Shown here one piece after another: positions 43,788 to 52,265 of a DNA stretch of 64,000 bases. The translations under genes were made by a program, and so were the position numbers. The DNA is from Actinomadura pelletieri DSM 43383 (GTDB taxonomy: Bacteria; Actinomycetota; Actinomycetes; Streptosporangiales; Streptosporangiaceae): the NCBI RefSeq assembly GCF_003634705.1, contig NZ_RBWU01000004.1, positions 310,001 through 374,000 of the forward strand, written 5' to 3'. Every line of letters begins with the position of its first letter. Within the stretch, counting starts at the first letter, position 1. The notes below the pieces were generated by a model, which saw only the letters and a program-made list of their open reading frames with translations, had not been told where the DNA came from and made no database searches.

Positions 43788-44624
43788 TCAGCGCAGCGGC
43801 GCGACGGGCCCGTTCGGGTCGTCCATCCGGGCCCGCATGACCTCGTCGGTGATCGCGGACACCTGCTCCTCCGGCAGACGCCGGTAGCCGTCCTCGGTGA
43901 CGGTCGCGATCGTCGGGTAGATGCGCCGCGCCGGGTCGGGGCCTCCGGTGGCGGCGTCGTCGTCGGCCGCGTCGTACAGGGCCTGGACGCAGACCGTCGC
44001 CGCGTCCTCCACCGACAGGTCGGGCCGGTACAGCTTCTTCAGCGAGCCTCGCGCGTACGGGGAGCCGGAGCCGTCGGCGTGGAAGTCGCGGGCCTCCTGC
44101 GGGGCGCCGGTGATGTCGTAGGTGTAGATCCGTCCCTCGCCGGAGTCGGGGTCGTAGCCGCCGAACAGCGGCACCACCGCGAGGCCCTGCAACGCCTGCG
44201 CCAGGTTGGCCTGGATCACGGCGCCGAGGCGCCGGGCCTTGCCCGGCAGCGACAGCGGGACGGTCTCCATCTTCTCGTAGTGCTCCAGCTCCACCTGGAA
44301 CAGCCGCACCATCTCCAGCGCGAGACCGACCGTCCCCGCGAACGCGACGGCGGAGTACTCGTCCGCGCGCTGCACCTTGTCCAGTTCCCGGTAGGCGATG
44401 CGGTTGCCCTGGGTGGCGCGCCGGTCGCCGGCCATCATCAGCCCGCCGGGGAACGTCAGCGCGAGGATGGTGGTGCCGTGCGGCAGTTCCGGCGCGTCTC
44501 CCTCCGGGAACCGGTTGACGGGCAGCAGGTCGGGAGAGTGGACGCGCAGGAGGTCGACGAACGACGCCGACCCCGCCTCGAAGAACTCGGGCGGCATCCC
44601 CTGGTCCTCGCTCCGGCCCACCAC
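43788..44624 (-). CDS. prcB: Proteasome beta subunit (orphan)
   Basis: 278-residue 20S proteasome beta subunit. A 50-residue propeptide ends at LPHG, exposing the mature N-terminal Thr of TTILALTFPGG; counting from it, Asp17 (AGDRRATQG) and Lys33 (ELDKVQRADE) are conserved, so it should be active. GSGSPYARGSLKKLYRPD and ALYDAADDDAATGGPD are typical. GTG 44624 follows GAGAGGAG. In actinobacteria prcB normally sits next to prcA with pup and dop; here no alpha subunit, pup or dop lies on either side. It may be a second beta subunit, or the complex is encoded elsewhere. Confidence 0.9.
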   Translation of the reverse strand: MVGRSEDQGMPPEFFEAGSASFVDLLRVHSPDLLPVNRFPEGDAPELPHGTTILALTFPGGLMMAGDRRATQGNRIAYRELDKVQRADEYSAVAFAGTVGLALEMVRLFQVELEHYEKMETVPLSLPGKARRLGAVIQANLAQALQGLAVVPLFGGYDPDSGEGRIYTYDITGAPQEARDFHADGSGSPYARGSLKKLYRPDLSVEDAATVCVQALYDAADDDAATGGPDPARRIYPTIATVTEDGYRRLPEEQVSAITDEVMRARMDDPNGPVAPLR

Positions 44625-44677
44625 GGCGGCTCCTCTCCCGCTGGACGTTCCCTTTGGTCCCGATCCTTCCACACCGC

Positions 44678-45616
44678 TCACGCCTCGGGCGCCTCCGGCG
44701 GATCTTGCTGGCTCCGCGCGGCGCCCGCGCAGGCGACGATGACGCAGCAGATCGCGATCCACTGCCGTCCACTGAGGATCTCCCCGAGCAGCGCGGCGCC
44801 GACGAGCGCGGCCACGGCCGGTTCCAGGCTCATCAGGATCCCGAAGACACGGGCGGGCATCCGCCGCAGCGCCTCCAGTTCCAGCGAGTAGGGGATCACC
44901 GACGACAGCAGCCCGACCCCGAGCCCGATCAGCAGCAGCCACGGGTCGACGAGGGCGGTTCCGGCGGACGCGACCCCGAGCGGCAGCACCGCGATCGACC
45001 CGACGACGCTGGCGAGGGCCAGCCCGGTGGTGCCGGAGAACCGCCGCCCGGTCGCGGCGGTGAGCAGGATGTAGGCGGCCCAGCACGCCCCGGCGAGCAG
45101 CGCGAACGCGATCCCGACCGGGTCGAGGTCGGTGGTGCCGCCCCGGGCGAGCAGGATGACGCCGCCCCCGGCGAGGACGACCCAGAGCGCGTCCCGGGCG
45201 CGGCGGGACGCGACGATCGACACCGTCAACGGGCCGAGGAACTCGATCGTGACCGCCACGCCCAGCGGGATCCGCGCGAACGACTGGTAGATCGAGAAGT
45301 TCATGAGCGCCAGCGCCAACCCGAAGCCGGCGGCGATGGCGAGGTTGGCGCGCGAATGGTCGCGCAGCACGGTCCGCAGCGCCTTGCGGGCCAGGAAGCC
45401 CAGCACGATCGCCGAGGTCAGCAGCCGGATCGTGACGACGCCGCTCGGCGGCAGCCGGTCGAACAGGTGCTTGGCCATGCCCGCCCCGACCTGCACGGAG
45501 ATGATGCCGAGCAGGATCAGCGCGGGCGGCGGCACCGAGCCGAGCGAGAGCGCCCGGAGGCGACCGGCCGCCCGCGACGCGCCCTCGAAGGACCCGGGCG
45601 CCTCAGCGAGCGCCAT
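44678..45616 (-). CDS. EamA/DMT-family exporter (RhtA-like)
   Basis: 312-residue membrane protein with about ten hydrophobic segments in two EamA repeats. FGLALALMNFSIYQSFARIPLGVAVTIEFLGP in repeat one and VIPYSLELEALRRMPARVFGILMSLEPAVAAL in repeat two match RhtA/YdcZ-type amino-acid and metabolite exporters. GGAGGTGATAC precedes ATG 45616. Lies 53 bp before the proteasome beta start and 15 bp after the ABC permease stop, so it may belong to the same transcript. Confidence 0.9.
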   Translation of the reverse strand: MALAEAPGSFEGASRAAGRLRALSLGSVPPPALILLGIISVQVGAGMAKHLFDRLPPSGVVTIRLLTSAIVLGFLARKALRTVLRDHSRANLAIAAGFGLALALMNFSIYQSFARIPLGVAVTIEFLGPLTVSIVASRRARDALWVVLAGGGVILLARGGTTDLDPVGIAFALLAGACWAAYILLTAATGRRFSGTTGLALASVVGSIAVLPLGVASAGTALVDPWLLLIGLGVGLLSSVIPYSLELEALRRMPARVFGILMSLEPAVAALVGAALLGEILSGRQWIAICCVIVACAGAARSQQDPPEAPEA

Positions 45617-45631
45617 GTATCACCTCCGACG

Positions 45632-46414
45632 TCACTCCCACCTGAAGAACCTCCCGGCCAGGACGAGACCCACCGCGGCCCATGCCGCGAGGACGACGAG
45701 GGGTTTGCCGGGCAGGGCCGCGCCGTCTTGGAGGACGTCCCGCAGCCCCTCGGCCAGCGCCGAGATCGGCAGCAGCTCCAGGGCGCCGCGGACCCCGTCC
45801 GGGAACTCGTCCAGCGGGAACACGACGCCGCCGACGGCCAGCAGCACGACGTAGACGAGGTTGGCGGCGGCGAGGGTGGCCTCCGCGCGCAGCGTCCCGG
45901 CCATGAGGAGCCCGAACCCGCTGAACGCCGCCGTGCCGAGCAGCAGCAGGGCGAGCACCGAGCCGGGATCGCCGTCCGGGCGCCAGCCGAGCGCCAGCGC
46001 CACCGCGCAGATCACCGCGGCCTGCACCGCCTCGACGGCGACGACGCTGAGGGTCTTGGCGGCGATCAGGCCGCCGCGCGGCAGCGGTGTGGCGCCGAGC
46101 CGCTTCAGGACGCCGTAGCGCCGTTCGAACCCCGTTCCGATGGCCTGCCCGGTGAACGCCGTGGACATCACCGCGAGCGCGAGGACGCCGGGCGCGAGGA
46201 AGTCGACACGGCGGCCGGGACCGAGGTCGAGCAGGGACGTGGCGCTGAACAGGACGAGCAGCACCACCGGAATGATCAACGTCAGGAGCAGCTGCTCGCC
46301 GTTGCGCAGCACGGCGCGGACCTCGTAGCCCGTCTGCGACAGGATCATCCGCGGCAGTGGCACGGCGCCCGGCGCGGGCGACAGGTCCAGCCGGGTGGAC
46401 GGCGGCGCGGTCAC
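45632..46414 (-). CDS. ABC-2 type export permease
   Basis: 260-residue ABC-2 membrane subunit with six hydrophobic segments. LLLTLIIPVVLLVLFSATSLL, APGVLALAVMSTAFTGQAI, ERRYGVLKRLGATPLPR and VVFPLDEFPDGVRGALELLPISALAEGLRD are characteristic of drug/antibiotic exporters (DrrB-like). GTG 46414 overlaps the ATPase stop as GTGA, showing tight coupling. The same ABC pair sits near the suf operon in Mycobacterium and Streptomyces, where the substrate is also unproven. Confidence 0.92.
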   Translation of the reverse strand: MTAPPSTRLDLSPAPGAVPLPRMILSQTGYEVRAVLRNGEQLLLTLIIPVVLLVLFSATSLLDLGPGRRVDFLAPGVLALAVMSTAFTGQAIGTGFERRYGVLKRLGATPLPRGGLIAAKTLSVVAVEAVQAAVICAVALALGWRPDGDPGSVLALLLLGTAAFSGFGLLMAGTLRAEATLAAANLVYVVLLAVGGVVFPLDEFPDGVRGALELLPISALAEGLRDVLQDGAALPGKPLVVLAAWAAVGLVLAGRFFRWE

Positions 46415-47349
46415 GAGCGGAGCTCCCGTCCGGTCAGTTCGAGGAAGACGTCCTCCAGCGTGCGGCGTTCGATCCGCAGGTCCTCGGTGAGGACGCCGTG
46501 CGAGGCGCACCAGGCGGTGACGGTGGCGAGCAGCTCCGGACGCACGTCCGCCTCGATGAGGTAGTGCCCGGCGGGCGACTCCTTGGCGGCGCTCCCGGCG
46601 GGCAGCGCCGCCAGCAGCTCCTCCAGGCCGAGGCCGGGACGGGCGCGGAAGCGCAGCTGCCGCTCGGCGCCGGTCAGCTCCTCGGGCGCGCCCTCGGCGA
46701 CCAGCGCGCCCCGGTCGATGATCGCGACATGGTCGGACAGGCGCTCGGCCTCCTCCATGTTGTGGGTGGTGAGCACGACCGAGACCCCGGCTGCGCGCAG
46801 TTCCTCGATCAGCTCCCAGGTGGCGTGCCTGGCCTGCGGGTCGAGGCCGGTGGTGGGCTCGTCGAGGAAGACCAGTTCCGGCCGTCCGACCACGGCGACG
46901 GCCAGCGACAGCCGCTGTTGCTGCCCGCCCGACATGCGGCGGAACGGGGTGCGGGCATGCTCGGCGAGGCCGAGCCGTTCCAGCAGGGCGGACGGGTCGA
47001 GCGGCGTCGTGTGGAAGGACGCCACGAGCCGCAGGAACTCGCCGGCGCGGGCCGTGCCGGGCACGCCCCCGGACTGCGGCATCACCCCGACCCTGGGCTT
47101 CAGCTCCCGCGCGTCGGCGACGGGGTCGAGACCGAGGACGCGGACCGTTCCGGAGTCGGCCCGCCGGAACCCCTCGCAGATCTCGATCGTGGTGGTCTTG
47201 CCCGCGCCGTTCGGCCCGAGCAGCGCCGTGACCGCGCCCCGGGCGGCGGTGAGCGACAGGCCGTCCACGGCCCGCCGCCCGTCGACCGCCGCGCCGTAGC
47301 GTTTGACGAGCATGTGCAGCTCGACGGCGCCGTCTCCGGGGGGTGTCAT
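46411..47349 (-). CDS. ABC transporter ATP-binding protein
   Basis: 312-residue nucleotide-binding subunit. Walker A GPNGAGKTT near residue 45, Q-loop GVMPQSGG, signature MSGGQQQRLS, Walker B LVFLDEPTTGLD and H-loop TTHNMEEAERLSDH are all intact. The C-terminal extension (residues 225-312) is typical of DrrA-like exporters. The ATG at 47349 is divergent from arcA. Pairs with the permease that overlaps its stop. Confidence 0.94.
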   Translation of the reverse strand: MTPPGDGAVELHMLVKRYGAAVDGRRAVDGLSLTAARGAVTALLGPNGAGKTTTIEICEGFRRADSGTVRVLGLDPVADARELKPRVGVMPQSGGVPGTARAGEFLRLVASFHTTPLDPSALLERLGLAEHARTPFRRMSGGQQQRLSLAVAVVGRPELVFLDEPTTGLDPQARHATWELIEELRAAGVSVVLTTHNMEEAERLSDHVAIIDRGALVAEGAPEELTGAERQLRFRARPGLGLEELLAALPAGSAAKESPAGHYLIEADVRPELLATVTAWCASHGVLTEDLRIERRTLEDVFLELTGRELRS

Positions 47350-47505
47350 GGCCCCGAGTCTAGGTCGGCGGGCCGACGGTTCGGCGCCCGGTCCCGCGCG
47401 ACCCGCCGGGAGAGAAGTGGATCTAGTTTCGCCGCGCCCGGCCGGGGAATTGACGGCCTGTCACCGGGCGGCCCCGGTGAGCGGGGCGAAGAGGTGGGTG
47501 AGCAG

Positions 47506-48753
47506 GTGGGAACGGCGTTCCATGTCGACTCGGAGGTCGGACGGCTCCGTGGGGTGCTGCTGCACCGGCCGGAGCTGTCGCTGAAGCGGCTCACCCCGTC
47601 CAACGCCGCGGGCCTGCTGTTCGACGACGTGCTGTGGGTCAAACGGGCCATGGAGGAGCACGAGGAGTTCGAGGACGTGCTGCGCGCGCAGGGCGTCCGG
47701 ACGCACCTGCTGCTCGACCTGCTGCGCGAGACCGTCGACAACCCCGAGGCGCGGATGCACATCCTCGACTCCGTCGTCGATCCGCACTGGTTCGGTCCGC
47801 TGGCGGTGGACGCGATCCGCAACTGCTTCGACGCCATGGACGCGACGGAACTGAGCTCCTTCCTCGTCGGCGGCATCACCCGGCGGGAGATGCTGGAACG
47901 GATGCCGGAACCCGCCTCGATCGCCTTCCACTCCATCCCGCTCGACGGGTTCGTCCTGCCGCCGCTGCCCAACCACCTGTTCACCCGCGACACGTCCTGC
48001 TGGATCTACGACGGCGTGTCGATCAACACGATGCGGATGAAGGCCCGGCGGCGCGAGACGGTGAACATGGAGGCGATCTACCGGTGGCATCCGCTGTTCG
48101 CCGACGGCTACGACCGGCCCGAGACGGGCGGGTTCCACGTCTGGAACCGGGGCATGGAGATGGCCCCGGCGACGCTGGAGGGCGGTGACGTCCTGGTCCT
48201 CGGGAACCGCGCCGTCCTGGTCGGGATGAGCGAGCGGACGCAGCCGCAGGCCGTCGAGATGCTCGCCCAGTCGCTGTTCGCCACCGGGTCCTGCGACCGG
48301 ATCGTCGCGCTGCGGATGCCGAGCAAACGGGCCTTCATGCACCTGGACACGGTCATGACGATGGTGGACCACGACGTGTTCACCAAGTACGCGGGGATGG
48401 GGATGCTGCCGTCCCACACCGTCGAGCCGGGCGACACCGAGAAGGAACTGAAGATCACCGACCATCCTCCGGAGGACATGCACCGGGTGATCGCGGCGGC
48501 GCTCGGCATGGACGACGTCAAGGTCCTCACCCCGACGCAGGACGTCTTCGCCGACGAGCGCGAGCAGTGGGACGACGGCTCCAACGTCCTGGCGGTCGCG
48601 CCCGGCGTGGTCATCGCCTACGAACGCAACGCCACGAGCAACAACCATCTGAGCCGCAACGGGATCGAGGTCATCACGATCCGGGGCAGCGAACTCGGCC
48701 GGGGACGCGGCGGCCCGCGCTGCATGACCTGCCCGATCGAGCGGGACGCCTGA
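47506..48753 (+). CDS. arcA: Arginine deiminase
   Basis: 415-residue hydrolase converting arginine to citrulline and ammonia, first step of the ADI pathway. Active-site landmarks: FTRDTSCWI, EGGDVLVLG, His in FMHLDTVMTMVD and the nucleophilic Cys in GGPRCMTCP near the C terminus. GTG 47506 is preferred because GAGGTGG lies eight bases upstream; GTG 47494 is an alternative. First gene of arcA-arcB-arcC-permease-usp. Its promoter should lie in the 156 bp shared with the divergent ABC gene. Confidence 0.96.
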   Translation: MGTAFHVDSEVGRLRGVLLHRPELSLKRLTPSNAAGLLFDDVLWVKRAMEEHEEFEDVLRAQGVRTHLLLDLLRETVDNPEARMHILDSVVDPHWFGPLAVDAIRNCFDAMDATELSSFLVGGITRREMLERMPEPASIAFHSIPLDGFVLPPLPNHLFTRDTSCWIYDGVSINTMRMKARRRETVNMEAIYRWHPLFADGYDRPETGGFHVWNRGMEMAPATLEGGDVLVLGNRAVLVGMSERTQPQAVEMLAQSLFATGSCDRIVALRMPSKRAFMHLDTVMTMVDHDVFTKYAGMGMLPSHTVEPGDTEKELKITDHPPEDMHRVIAAALGMDDVKVLTPTQDVFADEREQWDDGSNVLAVAPGVVIAYERNATSNNHLSRNGIEVITIRGSELGRGRGGPRCMTCPIERDA

Positions 48754-48764
48754 CCCCGCGCCAT

Positions 48765-48807
48765 GGGAGAAGGGAACGGGGGAGAAGCGAACGGGGGAGA
48801 CGGGTAC
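48765..48807 (+). repeat. Three 15-bp tandem repeats containing Shine-Dalgarno-like sequence
   Basis: Units GGGAGAAGGGAACGG (48765), GGGAGAAGCGAACGG (48780) and GGGAGACGGGTAC (48795) lead straight into ATG 48808 of arcB. Each unit carries a GGGAG that could pair with 16S rRNA. The block could also be read as an N-terminal extension from ATG 48763. Confidence 0.75.
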
Positions 48808-49824
48808 ATGGCGTTCGTCGACACGGCGCCCGCCCTCCGCGGCCGTAGCTTCCTCAAGGAACTGGACTTCACCCCCGACGAGTTCGGGTTCCTGATCGAT
48901 CTGGCGGCGGAGTTGAAGGCCGCCAAGCGCGACCGGACGGAGCGCCCCGCGCTGACGGGCCGGAACATCGCGCTGATCTTCGAGAAGACCTCGACCAGGA
49001 CCCGCTGCGCGTTCGAGGTCGCCGCGCACGACCAGGGCGCGCACGTGACGTACCTGGACCCGAGCGGCACCCAGATCGGCCACAAGGAGTCGATGAAGGA
49101 CACCGCGCGTGTCCTCGGACGCATGTACGACGGCATCGAGTACCGGGGGTCCAGCCAGCGGCTCGTCGAGGAGTTGGCCGAGTACGCGGGCGTCCCGGTG
49201 TGGAACGGCCTCACCGACGAGTGGCATCCGACGCAGATGCTCGCCGACATGCTCACCATGCGCGAGCACGGCGACAAGCCCCTGCGGGACGTCACGTACG
49301 CGTACCTGGGCGACGCCCGCAACAACATGGGTCATTCCTATGTGGCGGCCGGCGCGCTGCTCGGCATGGACGTCCGTATCGTCGCCCCGCGCGCCCTGTG
49401 GCCGGACGAGGAGACGGTCCTCGCGCCGTCGCACACGGTCGCCGCCACGACCGGCGCGACCCTCACCGTCACCGAGGACGTGGAGACGGGCGTGGCGGGC
49501 GCCGACTTCGTCGTCACCGATGTGTGGGTGTCGATGGGGGAGCCCGCCGACGTGTGGGACGAGAGGATCGCGCTGCTCACGCCGTACCAGGTCAACGCGG
49601 ACGTCCTGCGGGCGACCGGAAACCCGCACGTGCGGTTCATGCACTGCCTCCCGGCGTTCCACAACCGGGAGACCACCGTGGGGGAGGAGATCTACCGCAG
49701 GACCGGTCTGGAGGGCCTGGAGGTCACCGAGGACGTGTTCGAGTCCGCCGCGTCGATCGTGTTCGACGAGGCGGAGAACAGGATGCACACGATCAAGGCG
49801 GTCATGGTCGCGACGCTCGGCTGA
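48808..49824 (+). CDS. arcB: Ornithine carbamoyltransferase, probably catabolic
   Basis: 338-residue enzyme; in the ADI pathway it phosphorolyses citrulline to ornithine and carbamoyl phosphate. Carbamoyl-phosphate loop KTSTRTRCAFE near residue 58, HPTQMLADMLTM, and the ornithine-side HCLPAFHN; all intact. The catabolic role is inferred from the arcA/arcC neighbours, since anabolic ArgF has the same fold. ATG 48808 is chosen over 48763 because the region between is a repeated ribosome-site-like sequence. Confidence 0.93.
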   Translation: MAFVDTAPALRGRSFLKELDFTPDEFGFLIDLAAELKAAKRDRTERPALTGRNIALIFEKTSTRTRCAFEVAAHDQGAHVTYLDPSGTQIGHKESMKDTARVLGRMYDGIEYRGSSQRLVEELAEYAGVPVWNGLTDEWHPTQMLADMLTMREHGDKPLRDVTYAYLGDARNNMGHSYVAAGALLGMDVRIVAPRALWPDEETVLAPSHTVAATTGATLTVTEDVETGVAGADFVVTDVWVSMGEPADVWDERIALLTPYQVNADVLRATGNPHVRFMHCLPAFHNRETTVGEEIYRRTGLEGLEVTEDVFESAASIVFDEAENRMHTIKAVMVATLG

Positions 49825-49872
49825 AACGGCCGGTCGGGCGGGCGGACCAGCCGGCCACAGGGGGAGGGATCC

Positions 49873-50808
49873 ATGCGCGTGGTCGTCGCGCTCGGTGGGA
49901 ACGCGCTGGTGAAACGGGGCCAGACCCCGGACGCCCGGTTGCAGCGCGACAACGTCGACCGGGCCGTACGGGCGCTGGCGCCGCTCGCCGAACGGCACGA
50001 GCTGATCATCACGCACGGGAACGGTCCGCAGATCGGCGTGCTGGCGCTGGAGAGCGTCAACGACCCGAATCTCACCCGCCCGTACCCGCTCGACACCATC
50101 GGCGCCGAGACCCAGGGCATGATCGGCTACTGGATGCTGCAGGCGTTGCAGAACGCGCTGCCCGGCCGCCAGGTCATGGCGATGATCAACCAGACGCTGG
50201 TGTCGGCGGTGGACCCGGCGTTCGAGGACCCGACCAAGTTCGTCGGGCAGGTCTACGACCGGGAGGAGGCCGAGAAGCTCGCCGCCGAGTACGGCTGGAC
50301 CGTCCGGCAGGACGGGGACGGCTGGCGCCGCGTCGTGCCGTCCCCGCGTCCCCAGCGGGTGATCGAGACCCGGCTGATCCGGGAACTGGTCCGGCTCGGG
50401 ACGGTCGTGGTCTGCGCGGGCGGCGGCGGTGTTCCGGTGTTCCGCAACGACGTCGGACGGCTGGAGGGCGTCGAGGCGGTGGTCGACAAGGACCTCACCG
50501 CGTCCGTGCTGGCCGAGAGCATGGACGCGGACGCGCTGCTGATCCTCACCGACGTGCCGCGCGTCCTGCGCGACTTCGGCGGCCCGAACGAGGAGGAGAT
50601 CACCCACACCACGCCGCACGAGCTGCGCGCCGAGGACTTCCCCGCCGGGTCGATGGGCCCCAAGGTCGAGGCGGTGGCGAGCTTCGTCGAACGGACCGGC
50701 GACATGGCCGCGATCGGGCGGCTCGACCAGTGCGTGGAGATCCTCGAAGGCACCGCAGGAACGATCGTGACCCCCAACGCGACCTGGCCGCTCGCGAGCA
50801 CGCTGTGA
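49873..50808 (+). CDS. arcC: Carbamate kinase
   Basis: 311-residue amino-acid-kinase-fold enzyme that transfers the phosphate of carbamoyl phosphate to ADP, giving ATP, ammonia and CO2. VVVALGGNALVKRGQ at the N terminus, ITHGNGPQIGVLALES, VCAGGGGVPVF, VDKDLTASVLAESMDADALLILTDV and PKVEAVASF are all present. GGGGGAGGGATCC precedes ATG 49873. Third step of the ADI pathway; its stop overlaps the permease GTG as GTGA. Confidence 0.96.
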   Translation: MRVVVALGGNALVKRGQTPDARLQRDNVDRAVRALAPLAERHELIITHGNGPQIGVLALESVNDPNLTRPYPLDTIGAETQGMIGYWMLQALQNALPGRQVMAMINQTLVSAVDPAFEDPTKFVGQVYDREEAEKLAAEYGWTVRQDGDGWRRVVPSPRPQRVIETRLIRELVRLGTVVVCAGGGGVPVFRNDVGRLEGVEAVVDKDLTASVLAESMDADALLILTDVPRVLRDFGGPNEEEITHTTPHELRAEDFPAGSMGPKVEAVASFVERTGDMAAIGRLDQCVEILEGTAGTIVTPNATWPLASTL

Positions 50809-52265
50809 CGCCCGGGACGGGAGCCGGCCCGACCTCGTTCGCGCGGAGCCTGCTGCGGACCAAGCCCGTCGACCGGATCGTCGCCGAGGGCGGGCAGGGC
50901 GAGGGCGGCGAGCTGAAGCGGACGATGAGCCTGCTGCAGCTCACCCTGTTCAGCGTCGGCGCGACCCTCGGCACCGGCATCTTCGTCGTCCTCGGCGAGG
51001 CGGTGCCGTTGGCCGGGCCCGCGGTCGTGCTGGCGTTCGTCCTCGCCGCCGTCACCGCGCTGTTCTCCGCCCTGTCGTACGCGGAGCTGGCCGGGACGAT
51101 CCCCGTCTCGGGCTCGTCCTACTCCTACTCCTACGCCACGCTCGGGGAACTGGTCGCGTGGGTGTGCGGGTGGTGCCTGCTGCTGGAGTACGCGGTGTCG
51201 GTGTCGGCCGTGGCGGTCGGCTGGGGCTCCTACCTCAGCGCGTTCTTCGACGACGCGGCCGGGTTCACGATCCCGGCGGAGCTGAGCGGCCCGCCGGGCG
51301 AGGGCGGCGTCGTCAACGTCCCCGCCGTGGTCGTCGTGGTGTTCGCCACGTTGCTGCTGCTGCGCGGCACGTCCGAGAGCGCCACCGCGAACACGATCAT
51401 GGTGTTCCTGAAGGTCGGCGTGCTGCTGTTCTTCTGCGCCGTGGCGTTCACCGCGTTCGACTCCGGGAACCTGAGCTCGTTCGCGCCGATGGGCTGGGCG
51501 GGCATCAGCGCGGCGGGTTCGAAGGTCTTCTTCTCCTACATCGGCTTCGACGCCGCGTCCACCGCCGGTGAGGAGGCCAGGAACCCGCGGCGCGACCTGC
51601 CGCTGGCGATCGTCCTGTCCCTGGCGATCGTGACCGCCGTGTACGTGCTGGTCGGGCTGGCGGCGGTCGGCGCCATGCACTGGGAGCGGTTCGAGCTGAG
51701 CGGCACCGAGGCGTCGCTGGCGCAGGTGCTGGACGAGGCCACCGGGCGGACCTGGCCGTCGATGATCCTCTCGCTCGGCGCGGTGATCGCCATCGCCAGC
51801 GTCGTCCTCACCGTCATGTACGGGCAGACCCGCATCCTGTTCGCGATGTCGCGGGACGGGCTCGTCCCGCCCGTGTTCCAGCGGGTGAGCCCCCGGCGCC
51901 GGGTGCCCGTCGCCAACACGCTCATCGTGGCGGTGTTCATCGCCACGCTCGCCGCCGTGATCCCGCTCGGACGGCTGGTGGACGCCACCAGCATCGGCAC
52001 GCTGTTCGCGTTCGCGCTGGTCAACGTCGGCGTCATCGTCCTGCGGCGGACCAGACCCGACCTGCCGCGCAGCTTCCGAGCCCCGCTCTACCCGGTGACG
52101 CCGCTGGCCGGCGTCGGGTTCTGCCTGTACCTCATGGTCGGCCTCGGCGGCGTGACCTGGACGGTGTTCGCGCTGTGGTGCCTGGTCGGACTGGCCGCCT
52201 ACTTCCTGTACGGCCGCCGCCATTCGCGTCTGGCGACCGCGCCTTCGGGAAAGGGGGCCTCATGA
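50805..52265 (+). CDS. APC-superfamily amino-acid permease
   Basis: 486-residue permease with about 12 hydrophobic segments. SVGATLGTGIFVVLGEA is the first-helix substrate motif, followed by SALSYAELAGTIPVSGSSYSY and FSYIGFDAASTAGEEARNP, as in the cationic amino-acid transporter (CAT/YfnA-like) branch. Given the arc genes, arginine uptake or arginine/ornithine exchange is likely but unproven; it is not the classic ArcD type by motif. GTG 50805 overlaps arcC, and its TGA overlaps the stress-protein ATG. Confidence 0.9.
   Translation: MTPGTGAGPTSFARSLLRTKPVDRIVAEGGQGEGGELKRTMSLLQLTLFSVGATLGTGIFVVLGEAVPLAGPAVVLAFVLAAVTALFSALSYAELAGTIPVSGSSYSYSYATLGELVAWVCGWCLLLEYAVSVSAVAVGWGSYLSAFFDDAAGFTIPAELSGPPGEGGVVNVPAVVVVVFATLLLLRGTSESATANTIMVFLKVGVLLFFCAVAFTAFDSGNLSSFAPMGWAGISAAGSKVFFSYIGFDAASTAGEEARNPRRDLPLAIVLSLAIVTAVYVLVGLAAVGAMHWERFELSGTEASLAQVLDEATGRTWPSMILSLGAVIAIASVVLTVMYGQTRILFAMSRDGLVPPVFQRVSPRRRVPVANTLIVAVFIATLAAVIPLGRLVDATSIGTLFAFALVNVGVIVLRRTRPDLPRSFRAPLYPVTPLAGVGFCLYLMVGLGGVTWTVFALWCLVGLAAYFLYGRRHSRLATAPSGKGAS

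Noticed and set aside
49200..50804. A 1021-codon frame running into the amino-acid permease
   Set aside because: The first 535 codons shadow arcB and arcC; the permease begins at GTG 50805 coupled to arcC.
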